Of a stretch of DNA of 64,000 nt, positions 52,902 to 63,975 are shown piece after piece (position 1 is the first letter of the stretch; every line of letters starts with the position of its first letter). A program made the translations under genes and the position numbers. Source of the DNA: Strigamia acuminata (lineage: Eukaryota; Arthropoda; Chilopoda; Geophilomorpha; Linotaeniidae); the NCBI GenBank assembly GCA_949358305.1, contig OX442314.1:10905060-10969059 (forward strand), written 5' to 3'. The notes under the pieces are model-generated. The model did no database searches, was not told the origin of the DNA, and saw only the letters and a program-made list of their open reading frames with translations.

Positions 52902-54092
52902 TCAGGGCTGCGTTTGTTGTTTTTGTTGGTAGGTAGCGCTCGATGCAGTTCTCAACGCACTCATCATCTGCTCAGTGGCGTATGGACACTTGCTGTAGAT
53001 AGTGGAACAAGCTTGGCGACTCTGAGTCGTGGATCCCAAATACGCGGCATATTCGTACGCTCCTTTGGGTGTCTTGAGTTCTTGGTACGAAATATTCTTG
53101 GGCTTCGCGCTACAAAATAAAAAAAAAAATTAATAAAATAAATTTAAAAAATAAATAAAATAAATTTTCGAGAAATAAAAAAAAAAATTAAATGACCGTG
53201 AAATTGGAAATAAAAAAGAAATAAAAACAAGTATTGGCTGAAGGGCTTAAAGGCGCGCGGCAGCCCTTGACTTTGAACCACGTGAACTGGTCGAAAGTAG
53301 GGCAAGGTCGCGTTTACCGTCCCTTCCCCCCGCAGCCGATTCCGGATCGAAGGAGCTTGACCCACATTCCAAATAACACGAAAAAATTACACCGATTTGA
53401 CATTATTTCAAACTAAAAAAAGCCCAATAAAGCCCAATAAAGGCCTAAAAACTCCAAAAAAACCCTTAAAAAACCCCAAAAACCCTCAAAAACCGTTAAA
53501 AAACCCAAAAACTTTTGAAAAACCGTTACAACCTCCCAAAAAATAATGAAAAATATCACCCTAAACCCCTCAAAACCCTCAAAAATTACCCTAAAACGCT
53601 CAAAAACCCAAAAAATCACCCTAAAACCGTTTAAAAACCGTTAAAAAGGAGCATAAAAATTAAAAATAAAATAAAATAAGCCAAAAACGTGTAAATTTGA
53701 TCATTTTCTTACCCGAAAAGTGCTTTGATGAGTCTCTCGTCGTAGTCGAGTTTATCTTCGTCCATCGTCTCGAGCTCGCAGATGAGTCTCAAAGCGCATC
53801 GTTGGTGGTCCACCTCGTTGATCATGTGGAAATAGAGGTCCATGTTGCCCAATTTATCGGACAAAGGGTTACTGAGATCCCTCTTCCCGGACGCCAGAGC
53901 CACAGCAACTGCAGCCAAGAGCTTGAGTCCGCCGAGAGCCGCCAGAGTGCCGGACGAGATGCCCGTGACCGTGAACGGCAAGGTGAAGAGCAGCGCTTCG
54001 GGAAAGACGGAGAAATTCGGGATGTAGACGGGTTTGCCTTGGTGGACGATGGTCAGAGCCAACAGACAAGCGAAGATCACCTTAGCGTTCAT
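52902..54092 (-). CDS. Small secreted protein, 195 aa, two coding exons, unknown function
   Basis: Coding exons are 53713-54092 and 52902-53109, joined in phase 2 (GG|C). The start is placed at 54092 (MNAKVIFACLLALTIVHQG), a typical signal peptide. The upstream in-frame ATG at 54164 lies inside a 5' UTR intron (54101-54180, GTAAAC...ATCAG). After the signal come a hydrophobic glycine/alanine-rich stretch (GTLAALGGLKLLAAVAVALA), dibasic GKR, RCALRLICELE, and in exon 2 YEYAAYLGSTT with C(x7)C (CSTIYSKC), then a Q-rich tail. The layout matches the gene at 49175. The coding intron (53110-53712) holds a GC-rich island and AAAACCC-type repeats. Confidence 0.85.
53410..53660. repeat. Degenerate AAAACCC/TCAAAAACC repeat in an intron
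   Basis: Many imperfect words of the type AAAAACCCTCAAAAACC inside the coding intron of the secreted-protein gene. No fixed period was worked out. Confidence 0.6.
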
Positions 54093-54100
54093 GATGACAC

Positions 54101-54180
54101 CTGATTTTGCAACAAAATTAAAACAAAACGCAATTTTTGTGCCTTTTTTCGTCTCGTTTTGCACGAAATAAATCGTTTAC
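54101..54180 (-). other. 5' UTR intron of the secreted-protein gene
   Basis: On the minus strand CATCAG|GTAAAC opens and GCAAAATCAG|GTGTCATC closes an 80-bp intron; the ATG follows 8 bases after the acceptor. The acceptor placement decides the start codon at 54092. Confidence 0.7.
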
Positions 54181-54321
54181 CTGATGATGCGAGTGGATGG
54201 GAAAGATGTGTGTTTGTTGTTGCGTTGTGTTGTGGAGTAAATTCCTGTATTCCTCGTCGCAGGTGCGGGTCAATCTGACAATCTCTCAAGTGCAGAAGTA
54301 AAAACGTGCTGGGCTCGCTCC

Positions 54322-54331
54322 ATTTTATATA
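54322..54331 (-). promoter_or_regulatory. TATA box of the secreted-protein gene
   Basis: TATATAAAAT on the minus strand, about 140 bases upstream of the 5' UTR splice donor at 54181. A textbook TATA box suggests a strongly regulated, tissue-specific gene. Confidence 0.75.
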
Positions 54332-54339
54332 GGCCCGTG

Positions 54340-54347
54340 TGACGTCA
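54340..54347. promoter_or_regulatory. CRE palindrome TGACGTCA beside the TATA box
   Basis: A perfect TGACGTCA, extended to GTGTGACGTCACAC, lies about 8 bases upstream of the TATA box. The site is bound by CREB/ATF-type bZIP factors in animals. Its position makes regulation by cAMP or stress signals plausible. Confidence 0.65.
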
Positions 54348-54399
54348 CACACCGGTAGCAGAAAACAGGCAAAGTGCAAGAGCAGGAAAGTAGAAAGAA

Positions 54400-56095
54400 G
54401 CCTCCCTACGGGGCCTTGGCCACGGATGACCCACTTGGAGAATTAGGGACATTCAAAGCCAATGAGGAGACGCACACCTTTCCCTTCACACATTGTCACA
54501 CACCACATCGTTTTTTAACCCTTTTTTCATCGATATTTCGCATTATTTATCACGTTTTCCTCCATTTTCGCTGTTTTCAAACAATTTTTTTTTTACTTCC
54601 GGTCGTTAATTGATGCAATTATTCGAGTTTTTTAATTTAATATTATTTTTTTGGGGGGAGAAAATTAATTTTTTTAAATTATTATTTTTTTTTAATGAGT
54701 ATTTAGTGTTTCTACAAGCGTTCCGATTGCTTGACCTTGATTTCGCATCGCACCGAGTTTAACAACTCATTCATTGCATCCGTTCATTCACTTATGTGAT
54801 CAATAAGAAAACAAGACAAATTCTTTTCCTTTATAAATTCAAGTCATTGTCCGATTCGAAATGGATAAAAGACTTAAAAGAGACAAAAATGACGGAAGAT
54901 GGTGAGATGAGTTGCGTTGGATAATACACGTGGAATGTAACGGCGCTTTCGAGTGTAAATAATTGGAGGGATAAGATTGAAATTGGTGTTTTGTGTCGGT
55001 TTATTTTCTGCTTAGGATGGCATAAAGGTGGTTTTTCTGCTTGGTAAAAGATGCGCAGTGAAGTCGGCGTTGCCAACTGGGCGTGGGCGTTGATTGGAGG
55101 GACGCGGCCCCCTTTTCGCGTCACTGACCGCGTTTTAACTGCGTGAAGATGGCGCGAGAAATTCCCCGCGGCTTGCACAAATATATAACTTTGCACAACA
55201 AGTTCAGGGACGGAATTCCACGACAAACTGGCAAGGCAAACAGTGCTGTATTCATATTGTTTGCTTTGGGAAACTAGTTAATGCAAATGTTTAAATAAAT
55301 TTGTAAAAATTTGAATTTTTTGGATTTTTTATTTTTATTTTTTTATTTTCTTGAAAAATTGCATTTGGAATGTCGCACAGACTGAAAAACTAATTTATTC
55401 TCACGCTGCTGAGGGTGTGGCATTGGAATTTCATCACCCGTGACGAAAATTGCACATTGACTTGTATTACTATTTTTTTTTTTTTTTGGTGTTGTTTCTA
55501 TTTTCATTTTTTATTTATTTATTTATTTTTTTTTTGAAGGAATTTCAATACAAATTGAATTGGAAAATCATTTGGGTTTTGAAAAAATCGATATTTGTTG
55601 ATTGGAATTTTTGGGGAAATAAAAAAGTAAATAAAAACTAAATATGTGGATAAAAAATAGAGTAGGTTCAGCTCGGATAAAGGAACTGGACCTGATCGGA
55701 ACAATCTGAAAAATCTTGTTGATAAACAGAGTGGATACAAGAGTTTAATTCACATCAATAACACGCAATAGAAAATCCTCAACACTTGTTTTACACACTA
55801 GATAGGTTTATCTTATTTTAATATCCGTTTATAAATGTTGAAGAGGATTTTTTTTTTGGATTAAAAAAAATTTAATTTTTGTTGAATAAATGCAATAAAT
55901 GGAATGACGCAAAGAAGAACGACGCACCATGTGGTTAAGTTTAGTTTATGTTATTAATTAGGTTTTGATGCAACTAATAAATGTTTGAACCATTTGCATA
56001 ACAACAATAATTAAAGACAAAAAATAGTCAGACATGATAGTCTGTTTTTCTTTTATTTATCCAGAAAATAAAAAATAAATAATACATAAATGCGT
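54400..56095. other. Intergenic, nothing recognised
   Basis: AT-rich with long T runs. 55140-55200 (AAGATGGCGCGAG...AAATATATAAC) could be a promoter fragment, but no coding sequence follows. Confidence 0.45.
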
Positions 56096-56530
56096 CAAAA
56101 ATGTGAGATAATTTGAGCTAATTTGATTAAGTTTGCAAAAATTTGATAAAGTTTTCAAAATTTGATAATGTTTGCAAAAATTTGATAAAGTTTGCAAAAA
56201 TTTGATAAAGTTTGCAAAAATTTGATAAAATTTGCAAAAATTTGATAAAATGTGCAAAAATTTGAAAAAATTTGCAAAAATATGAAAAATTTTGCAAAAA
56301 TATGAAAAATTTTGCAAAAATATGAAAAATCTTGCAAAAATACAAAAAAATTGCAAAAATATAAAAAAAATTACAAAAATATAAAAAAATTTACAAAAAT
56401 ATGAAAAAATTTGGAAAAAATATGAAAAATTTTGCAAAATTATGAAAAAATTTGAAAAAATTTGTAAAAATTTGAGTAAATTCAATAAAATATGATAAAA
56501 TTTGATAAAACTTCGATAAAATATGACCAA
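56096..56530. repeat. ~20-bp AT-rich minisatellite
   Basis: TTTGCAAAAATTTGATAAAG and variants (TTTGCAAAAATATGAAAAAT) repeat about twenty times. Long frames of the type FCKIFHIFAKFF are produced by the repeat alone. Confidence 0.88.
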
Positions 56531-59500
56531 AAATGATAAAATTCATAAAAATTCAAAAAGAAAATCGAAAAAAAAAAATAAATAAAAATCCAACGGAAAC
56601 AAATTAGAAACAATTTGAAAAAAATCAAATTTTATTGCCCAGTCGAATCGAAACAACACCAACAACAACAGCGTTTTATATAAAAGAACTCGTGGAATTT
56701 CTTGATGATTTTTATTTTTTTTATTTATTTTTTTTACTTTTTTATTGAGGCCGCAGTCTCATCATCAGCAAAGTTGAACGACTTCACAGGTGATTAAACA
56801 CCGCGATAACCCCGGCCGAACAAGTTGCTACAAGTCTCATCTTTTGCCTCACATTTATTATTATTATCATTACTATTTCACCCATCATTCTCCAATTGCC
56901 GATCATCCCATTCTCATTCTTCTTCCCGCACTCCACGTCCCAAAACCATCAAATCCTTTCAACATTTCCTCTTATTTATGTGCCAATAAAATAAAAAACA
57001 ACACAAAACAACACAAAACAAAACATCTTCCATTCTTTAATTTAATTATTATTTCATCCCACTCCTGATTGGTGCAACTGGGTCCGTGACTCACGAGGCA
57101 ATTGGATGCAAACGCGTGACTGCGCATATTCAAAAATGAAAAATCAAAGGGTTAAAAACGCGTCACGTGACTCGGTGCTATCGGTCCCGCTAGGCTCGAG
57201 CTGACCCAAACCTGGTAACCCACAGCCCCGCGCCTCGCCCCTGGCTACACGCCAAAAACGAACATCTCGCAAACAGATGTGACTACACGACCAACTCAAC
57301 GCCGTGAAAAAATAAAACGCAATTCCATTGTCGTGCACCAAAGCCGCCATTTTGTGCTTTTCATGCGCGCGCCCAATTTTAGACAGTTTTCTTGCTTTAT
57401 CTATCAAGTGGGCACTGTCCACTCGTTTTATTCATCGCTCACATGTTCCTGGTCAATTTTTATTCATTTTTAAATTATTATTTTGTTTATTTTTAATTTT
57501 TTTAAATTTTTTTTTTAAAATTTCGCCCACATGTTCTTGATGGCCTGGACGATAAATTTTTGTATCGCACACGCCATTCGTGGCCCTTTGGGTAATAAAA
57601 AAAAATAGAAACACGTTTTATTTATTGCTTTTTATAGCGTTTGATTAAATATTTAAAAGGGCCGAGTTGTTTCCGATGATTGAATCACTTAATATGAATT
57701 TTGTGATCAAAATTTAGGCCTAGTTTAAAAACTTGATCTCACGTGAGGGAAAAAAGAAAACATCTTTTACTATATTTCATTTTTTATTTATTTCTATTTT
57801 TTCCGTGTAGTTTTTTTTTTTCCTCAGGTGAAATAATAAATACAAACCTAAATTTTGGGTTATATTTTTCAGACCTAGTTAAAAATGTGTAAAACATCAA
57901 CAAACCAATAGAAAAAAAAATCAAGTTTGATTAAATTTACAATTTAAATGTCAATTTGACAGGAATTTGAATGAGCTGCGCCCTCTGATGAGAAAAGTAT
58001 CTATTTGCAATTTATTTTATGTAATTATAGTTCGTGTTTTCCATTGCAGCCTCTTTTCTTTCTAGGTGGAAGGAAGGAAGGAAAACCCTGAATATTAAAT
58101 ATTATTAGCCGCCCTTTAACTCCACCAAAAAATACAAAAACGTAAAGAAATAAAAATAAAAATGCACAAAGAAACTTTCATATATTCACATTTTTTTATT
58201 TCGGTTTTTTTTTTTAACAAAGTGAATTATTATTGCTACTTTGTGTCTGCTGCGTTGATATTATGTATTCAAATTGAAGCTGCCCACTGTGGATGTCCAA
58301 TTACATCACCAGGTGCATGCCAAAATGATTCTCTTTACCTCGTTGGATTGTAGGGCAAAATAAAAAATGAGGAAAATAATTTTTTATTTTTTTAAAATCT
58401 TATCGCCACTCAGTCTGTGAAAACACTAGTCGGCATCATTCTTTTAACGAAATTGAATTTATAGAATTTAAAATCAAAATCGGCGGCCATTACTCGATTT
58501 TTCAACCTATCACGGACGATTCCCGCGCCGACTTCCGGGTTGACGGGCGCCATCTTAGATCGGAGATAGATCGAGGATGTCGTATCGTAAATCAAGAATA
58601 AAAATGCGGAAAAATTAGTTCATATTTTCTATTACTATTATTTTTGTTTATAAAAATTGACAATCTGTGATTTCTTCCTACTGGATTTCAAAGCAGGAAG
58701 AAGAAAAAAAGAGTTCATTGAGTTATACTCTACATGTCTGTTAGGGTTGAGACAGAAGGAACCCGCAGGAGAAACAAATTATAAGGGTTCATTGAGTTGG
58801 AAAAAAATTCAAGCACCCTGTAGTTAAATGTCCGATAAATATCAACTTTCAACTCCCAATTTCAAGGCGGTTTTTTTTTATAAGAGAGGGTTAACGAGAA
58901 CAGGGGTAAGAAAAAAAAAACATAATGAGGGAAACATCAAATTGACCTCAAATGCTCTCATGAAACTCAGATTTTCGAGCAATTGCTCAGGATTAAATAA
59001 AATAAAAAATTAAAAAAAGAATTCTTTGAAAAATAAAAAATCATTTCATCCCGAAAAGAAAAAAAAAATGTAAATCTGTAAAGTATATTGTAATAAATGG
59101 GGAAAGGAGGTCACGTGGTAGGGTGGGGATACTTTCAAGTTGTCACAAAAGATTAGGGGAGATTTTTATTGGTTAATTAATTGCATGTGGAGATGAGGAA
59201 AGGTAAAAATGACGCGCAATTTCGACGGCAATCGTCGAAGTCAGTGACCTGTAAAAAAAATTGCCACCAGGTTACCTCAATTCACCAAGGGCTTGGCTTC
59301 GGCTTGGCATGCGAGTTCTATTAAAAGTTCTAGTTTAAGTTTGTTTCTAGTGTGTTTTTGGGCGATTTTCACTCGGATTTTTAATAATTTTGATAAGTTT
59401 CAATTAAATTTGGTGGGAAATTAGTCAAACTTTACTGTTTAAAGCGTTTAAAGGTGAGTTGGAGCGCCGTAACTAAATTTATGGGTTAGTTTAATTAAAA

Positions 59501-60200
59501 TTTTTATTTTTTGAACTCAAATATATTTTTGGCATTTTGGTGATGTCATAATGATGAAAATTCACCATGTTGGAACAATGCGTTGCTAAGGGAATTAATT
59601 AATTGGATTAATTGAATATAAAGACAATTTTTTACATTGTAAAAATCTGCAGTTGAAAAAAAAACAAAATGTAATTAAAATTTTAAAAAATTACACCAGA
59701 ATTTGCCTCATAAATATTTGCCACGAAGGAAAAATAATCCAATTTACATTCTTTTTAATTACAGGTTTTAAATCCATTCTTCACCAGAGGGCGCTTTGAA
59801 TTTTCCCCAATTTTTCACCCTTGCGTGTGACATGGTATAATTCCTCAAACTCAGAAAAATAAAAAATTATTCAAACATTTTCTTGTTTTTCGCACTACTT
59901 ATTATAAAGGACGGACCGAAATTTACCCCAAATTGCTAAATACACTTGAAATACACAAAAAAAAATCATAATAAGCCCATAATTTGGTGATTACTCAGCC
60001 ATGGCACAACAGGTGTGCACAAGGAATAAAATGTTTTCAAAAAAACGTTGAAAAAGAAACGGGGAGGAGTGGAAAATTAATTTGAAATGCATTAGAAATG
60101 CAGTACTCACACGCATCAAATGCATCAGTTGCATTTACTTGTCCTCAAAAATATTTAGATTTTTAATTGAATGCATTAAAATAAAATTTTAGAAATTCAA
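56531..60200. other. Intergenic, no intact gene seen
   Basis: Mostly AT-rich. Points noted: a GC-richer stretch 57120-57420, a GGCGCCATCTTAG-type promoter-like patch at 58545-58560, and at about 59452 a consensus splice donor AAAG|GTGAGT preceded by a possible short non-coding exon (59330-59452). No open frame connects to it. Confidence 0.4.
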
Positions 60201-60206
60201 AAGAAT

Positions 60207-60310
60207 TTAAGCAAAGATTTTTTCTTCGTTTCTCTTCTTGGTCAGCACAGTTCCTGGCTTGGGCTTCTCCGCCTTCGTATTCACTTTGCACAGTCGATTC
60301 ACTTTATTGC
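60207..60310 (-). pseudogene. DDX23 retrocopy, C-terminal end
   Basis: The minus strand reads KPKPGTVLTKKRNEEKIFA followed by TAA (60207-60209). This corresponds to the conserved C-terminus of DDX23/Prp28 (KPGTxLTKKRxEExIFA-stop), a spliceosomal DEAD-box helicase. The residues before it are only weakly family-like. The helicase core itself is absent; sequence between this piece and 60700 belongs to other elements. Confidence 0.7.
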
Positions 60311-60320
60311 TAGAACTGAA

Positions 60321-60545
60321 ATGGATCAGTACTTAAATGATCCAGGGATTAAAGTAGACATCTTGCATAAATATCGAATCATTAAAGCAATTTTTCTAAG
60401 GTTTAATACTGCTCTAACGTCCAATGCTCCTGTTGACAGACTTTTTAGCAGTGGAAAATTAATTCGCACAGCAACTAGAAATCATTTGAATGATAAAACC
60501 TTTGAAATGTTGCTACTTTTAAACAAAAATTCATCTTTGCAATAA
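60321..60545 (+). pseudogene. hAT transposase C-terminal fragment
   Basis: The frame MDQYLNDPGIKVDILHKY ... FNTALTSNAPVDRLFSSG ... RNHLNDKTFEMLLLL is the hAT C-terminal dimerisation region (consensus N(T/A)xLPSSAPVERLFS...R..L.....E.L..L). The stop overlaps an AATAAA. Only this terminal exon-sized piece is present; the DDE core is missing. Confidence 0.85.
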
Positions 60546-60699
60546 AATATATTCAATTAAATTCATACATAATCTTGGTGTCTCAGCCGCAGCTATTATA
60601 ACTTCACCTGGTGGTGATACATTAAACATTTCAACGTAGAGACTCGTCTTTATAAGTTAAAGTCGATTCTGGCCGAACAGCCGGGAACACTAATATTCG

Positions 60700-60905
60700 G
60701 TTTTTTCTTTCTCGTCGATTTCCAAACTTTTCTCTTCCGTTTCCTACTGACGGTGCTTGATGGCCTTGGTCGCCCATTGTTCATTCGGAAGGAACACGGG
60801 TTTGCTTTTGGCCTCTTCCTACACTTTCTTCTTGGCGATCAGCTCCTCCAACGACAAAGGTTCCCCCTTTTTCGTCGCTTTGTCCTTTTTCTTGTAACGA
60901 GTGGT
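60700..60905 (-). pseudogene. DDX23 retrocopy, N-terminal part, two stop codons
   Basis: The minus strand reads YKKKDKATKKGEPLSLEELI, AKKKV, stop, EEAKSKPVFLPNEQWATKAI, KHRQ, stop, ETEEKS. It follows the N-terminal region of DDX23/Prp28 (KKxEPLSLEELLAKKKxEEEAxxKPxFL). In-frame TAG codons lie at 60820-60822 and 60744-60746. The order (N-part right, C-part left, both minus) is that of one retrocopy whose middle was lost. Confidence 0.75.
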
Positions 60906-60909
60906 ATGT

Positions 60910-61335
60910 TCTAACCAAATATTGAAATTATAAAGTGGAGTGAAATGATTGACATCCAGTCAACATGGTAGAATTTCAATCAAGCATTTTATTCAAGGTA
61001 CGCCAGGTGGTGCTTAAACAGCGAGCATCACGAATGATGCTAATTTACACAGCAAATGATATTTTAGACAAATGTGCGAACATTGCAACGAGTTCGTTTG
61101 CGACTAGATCTTAAATTGGTCATCTGTGCATTTTAATTTTTTATTTCTCTCGATTAAAATCAACATTCTGGTTTAAAGTTTTAAGTTTCAACAACTTTTA
61201 TTAATTATTAGTAATTGAGATTTCTTTGACTTCTATCAAAACTGAAAATCTAAACTCAACCGCTTCAAATATAAATCAACAAAAATATATTTCACCTTCA
61301 ACATGACATAATAAATCTCTACAAACCAAAAAAAC

Positions 61336-61372
<37 letters not shown>

Positions 61373-62080
61373 CCACTCCCAAGATAAACCATCAAAGAAA
61401 AATTCCACTGATACCTATCTCCCTTTCCAAGCTCAAGCAAAACAAGAACAAGTTGCAAGTCGCAAGTGCATCTTCCCATCCCCCGTGAACCAACAAGCAA
61501 AACCACTCATCAAAATCAAGGAGGAAAAAGAAATCGGTCAAAACACAATGAGGCATCGACGTAGACGCGATAAGAAACAGAAACAGAAATAAACGAGTCA
61601 AAGTTTAGTTGAGATCACGGTCAGGGACAGACACAGCATCCACATCCACAGCATATCCGTGACCCCATTCGCCCTTGTTGGACACTTTCCTTCCTTGACT
61701 GACCTGGCCCCTCGCGCTGTTTAGGTCACTGTGTCAACCCACCTGCTACACAAACATAAGGGGGTTGGGAAAAGTGAGATGTTTTTCTTTCGTTTTGAGT
61801 TTGTTGATGACCTCTCAAATACCCTCCCATACGTGTCCTGAATTCCACGAGTTGATTAGGGAAAAAGGCATGGAAATAAATCCCTTCCCAAAGGGAAAAC
61901 ATTGACACACTAAAATGTACTCAACCACCGCCTAATACACAATCCTTTGACCCTGGTGCTTGGAGATAGAGATAACATGTGGTGCAGTCGAAAATGGAAA
62001 TGTTATAGGCCTGTCATTTAGACGAATTTTAAACGGAAATTTCAAAAAAATTAGAGAAATTTTTTTTTAAAATTTCAATG
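60910..62080. other. Intergenic with a long poly-A run
   Basis: No gene was recognised. A run of about 30 A lies at 61341-61370. Short frames at 61276-61601 look random. Confidence 0.45.
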
Positions 62081-62084
62081 AAAT

Positions 62085-62430
62085 TATTTGGAATTTTCAC
62101 ATAAAAATCTGAAATTTTCACATAAAAATCTGAAATTTTCACATAAAAATCTGAAATTTTCACATAAAAATCTGAAATTTTCACATAAAAATCTGAAATT
62201 TTCACATAAAAATCTGAAATTTTCACATAAAAATATGAAATTTTCACATAAAAATCTGAAATTTTCACATAAAAATCTGAAATTTTCACATAAAAATCTG
62301 AAATTTTCACATAAAAATCTGAAATTTTCACATAAAAATCTGAAATTTTCACATAAAAATCTGAAATTTTCACATAAAAATCTGAAATTTTCACATAAAA
62401 ATCTGAAATTTCCACATAAAAATCTGTAAT
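62085..62430. repeat. 20-bp minisatellite (CACATAAAAATCTGAAATTT)
   Basis: About 17 tandem units, almost identical, with one T-for-C variant (ATATG) near 62235. Decayed words (CACAAAATTTC) continue to about 62720. Frames read from it (FYVKISD or FSHKNLK) are artefacts. Confidence 0.93.
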
Positions 62431-63479
62431 ATGAAATTCTTTTAGAAAAGTCGGAAATTTTGAGTAGAGAAAAATTTCACACAAAATAATAAAAATCTCA
62501 CAAAAAATTCTCGAAATTCCACACAAATTCGAAATTCTACACAAATTTCGAAATTTCAAGCAAAATTAGGAAAATTGCGTACAAAATTGTACAATTTTCG
62601 CACAAAATTTCAAAATTTCACACAGAATTTCGTAATTCCACACAAAATTTCGAATTTTCATACCAAATTTCAAAACACCACACAAAATTTGAAAGTTTCC
62701 TCAAATTTTCACACAAAATTGCAAAATTGCAAAATTAAAACCAAAATAATTCTGCATTTAAAAAAATTTAAAACACAATCTTTTCCCCCCAACTCGTAAC
62801 TCCATTTCCCAAAAACCATTCCCAAATTTAAATAATTTTTTTCTCGACTCAGGACTCAGGTGAACCGTGAATTATTATAGCAATTTAAAAAGAGACCTAA
62901 TTTTTGTTCGGTAATACATTGTCGGACTATGAAAGAATATTAAGTTTTCAACTTGGTTATTATTTTATGATGTGAGACTGCAGCTTTGACCCACACCAGC
63001 AACCTATTATGTTCAATATATTCTGGTTATAATGACCTCTAACCCTTTTCTCCCCAAGACTTGCTATCATCCTCCCACGGTCGGCGGCCTTTGCTTTAAA
63101 TTCACAAGTGAAGTGACTATTGAATTCAAAGAGGAGACCAAACAAGGGAAAGGAATGTTCAACATTGTTCGCATTGTTCTATTATTCTATTATTTATTAA
63201 TGTGTACAATAACAAACAAAATCCTTTCAATACATTAGTAGTCAGATATAGCACTTGTGTTGTGGTGAGTTTTCGGTTTATTTGGTCATAAAAGTGTTAC
63301 ACTTCCAAAAATGAATGGAAATTGCAAGACGTTTTTCTTTTTAAGGAAAAAAATAAGAAATTTAAATTCTAAATACATCACAGGAACAAACATGGTCTTG
63401 GTGGGGAGTATGTGAAAGAAAAAAATTGAAATTTCCAACATAAATTCAATGAAATTTACTTAAAAAATATCCACCAAAG

Positions 63480-63730
63480 ATCGTATAAATCAATACAAAT
63501 CACTAAACAATCACCTAAATTAAAAATAATCAATGAAAATCATTAAAATCAACCAAAAATCAATGAAAATCATTAAAATCAACCAAAAATCATAAAAATC
63601 AATGCAAATCATTAAAATCATCCAAAAATCATTAAAAGCATCCAAAAATTATTAAAATCATCCAAAAATCATTAAAATCATCCAAAAATTATTAAAATCA
63701 TCCAAAAATCATTAAAATCAATGCAAATTG
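63480..63730. repeat. ~20-bp minisatellite (ATCATTAAAATCATCCAAAA)
   Basis: About ten units, with an older version (AATCAACCAAAAATCAATG) on the left. AT-rich with A-runs about every ten bases. Confidence 0.85.
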
Positions 63731-63953
63731 TAACAATCCTTGGGTTTTAAATCCTGGGATGCAACAAATTCGTGCGTTGGGTCGGCGCACATGCGCAGAT
63801 TCGCGTAATTTTCTTGTGTGAGATGTCCTTCAACTTGGGTGTCGGGAATTCGGGAATTCCAGCTACATTGTGCAGATAATCATTGGACGTCACTGGGTGA
63901 ATAAAAAGATGGAAAGTTGCGAGCGCGGTTAAAGGGGGTTTCTTCATTTCGTC

Positions 63954-63975
63954 GCCGACCATTATAATGGTCGGC
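63954..63975. other. 22-bp perfect palindrome
   Basis: GCCGACCATTATAATGGTCGGC-type dyad without spacer, near the right edge. Its role is unknown; it may be one end of an inverted-repeat element, or a protein-binding site. Confidence 0.6.

Noticed and set aside
54093-54164. ATG at 54164 as start of the secreted protein
   Set aside because: It lies in a spliced 5' UTR intron and would place a charged stretch before the signal peptide.
57144-57422. 92-codon minus-strand frame in the GC-richer patch
   Set aside because: No similarity recognised, no introns or signals, and the opposite strand is equally open.
62029-62559. Open frames in the 62-kb repeat, and similar ones at 33.3-33.6 and 56.1-56.5 kb
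   Set aside because: Low-complexity translations of minisatellites, open in several frames at once.
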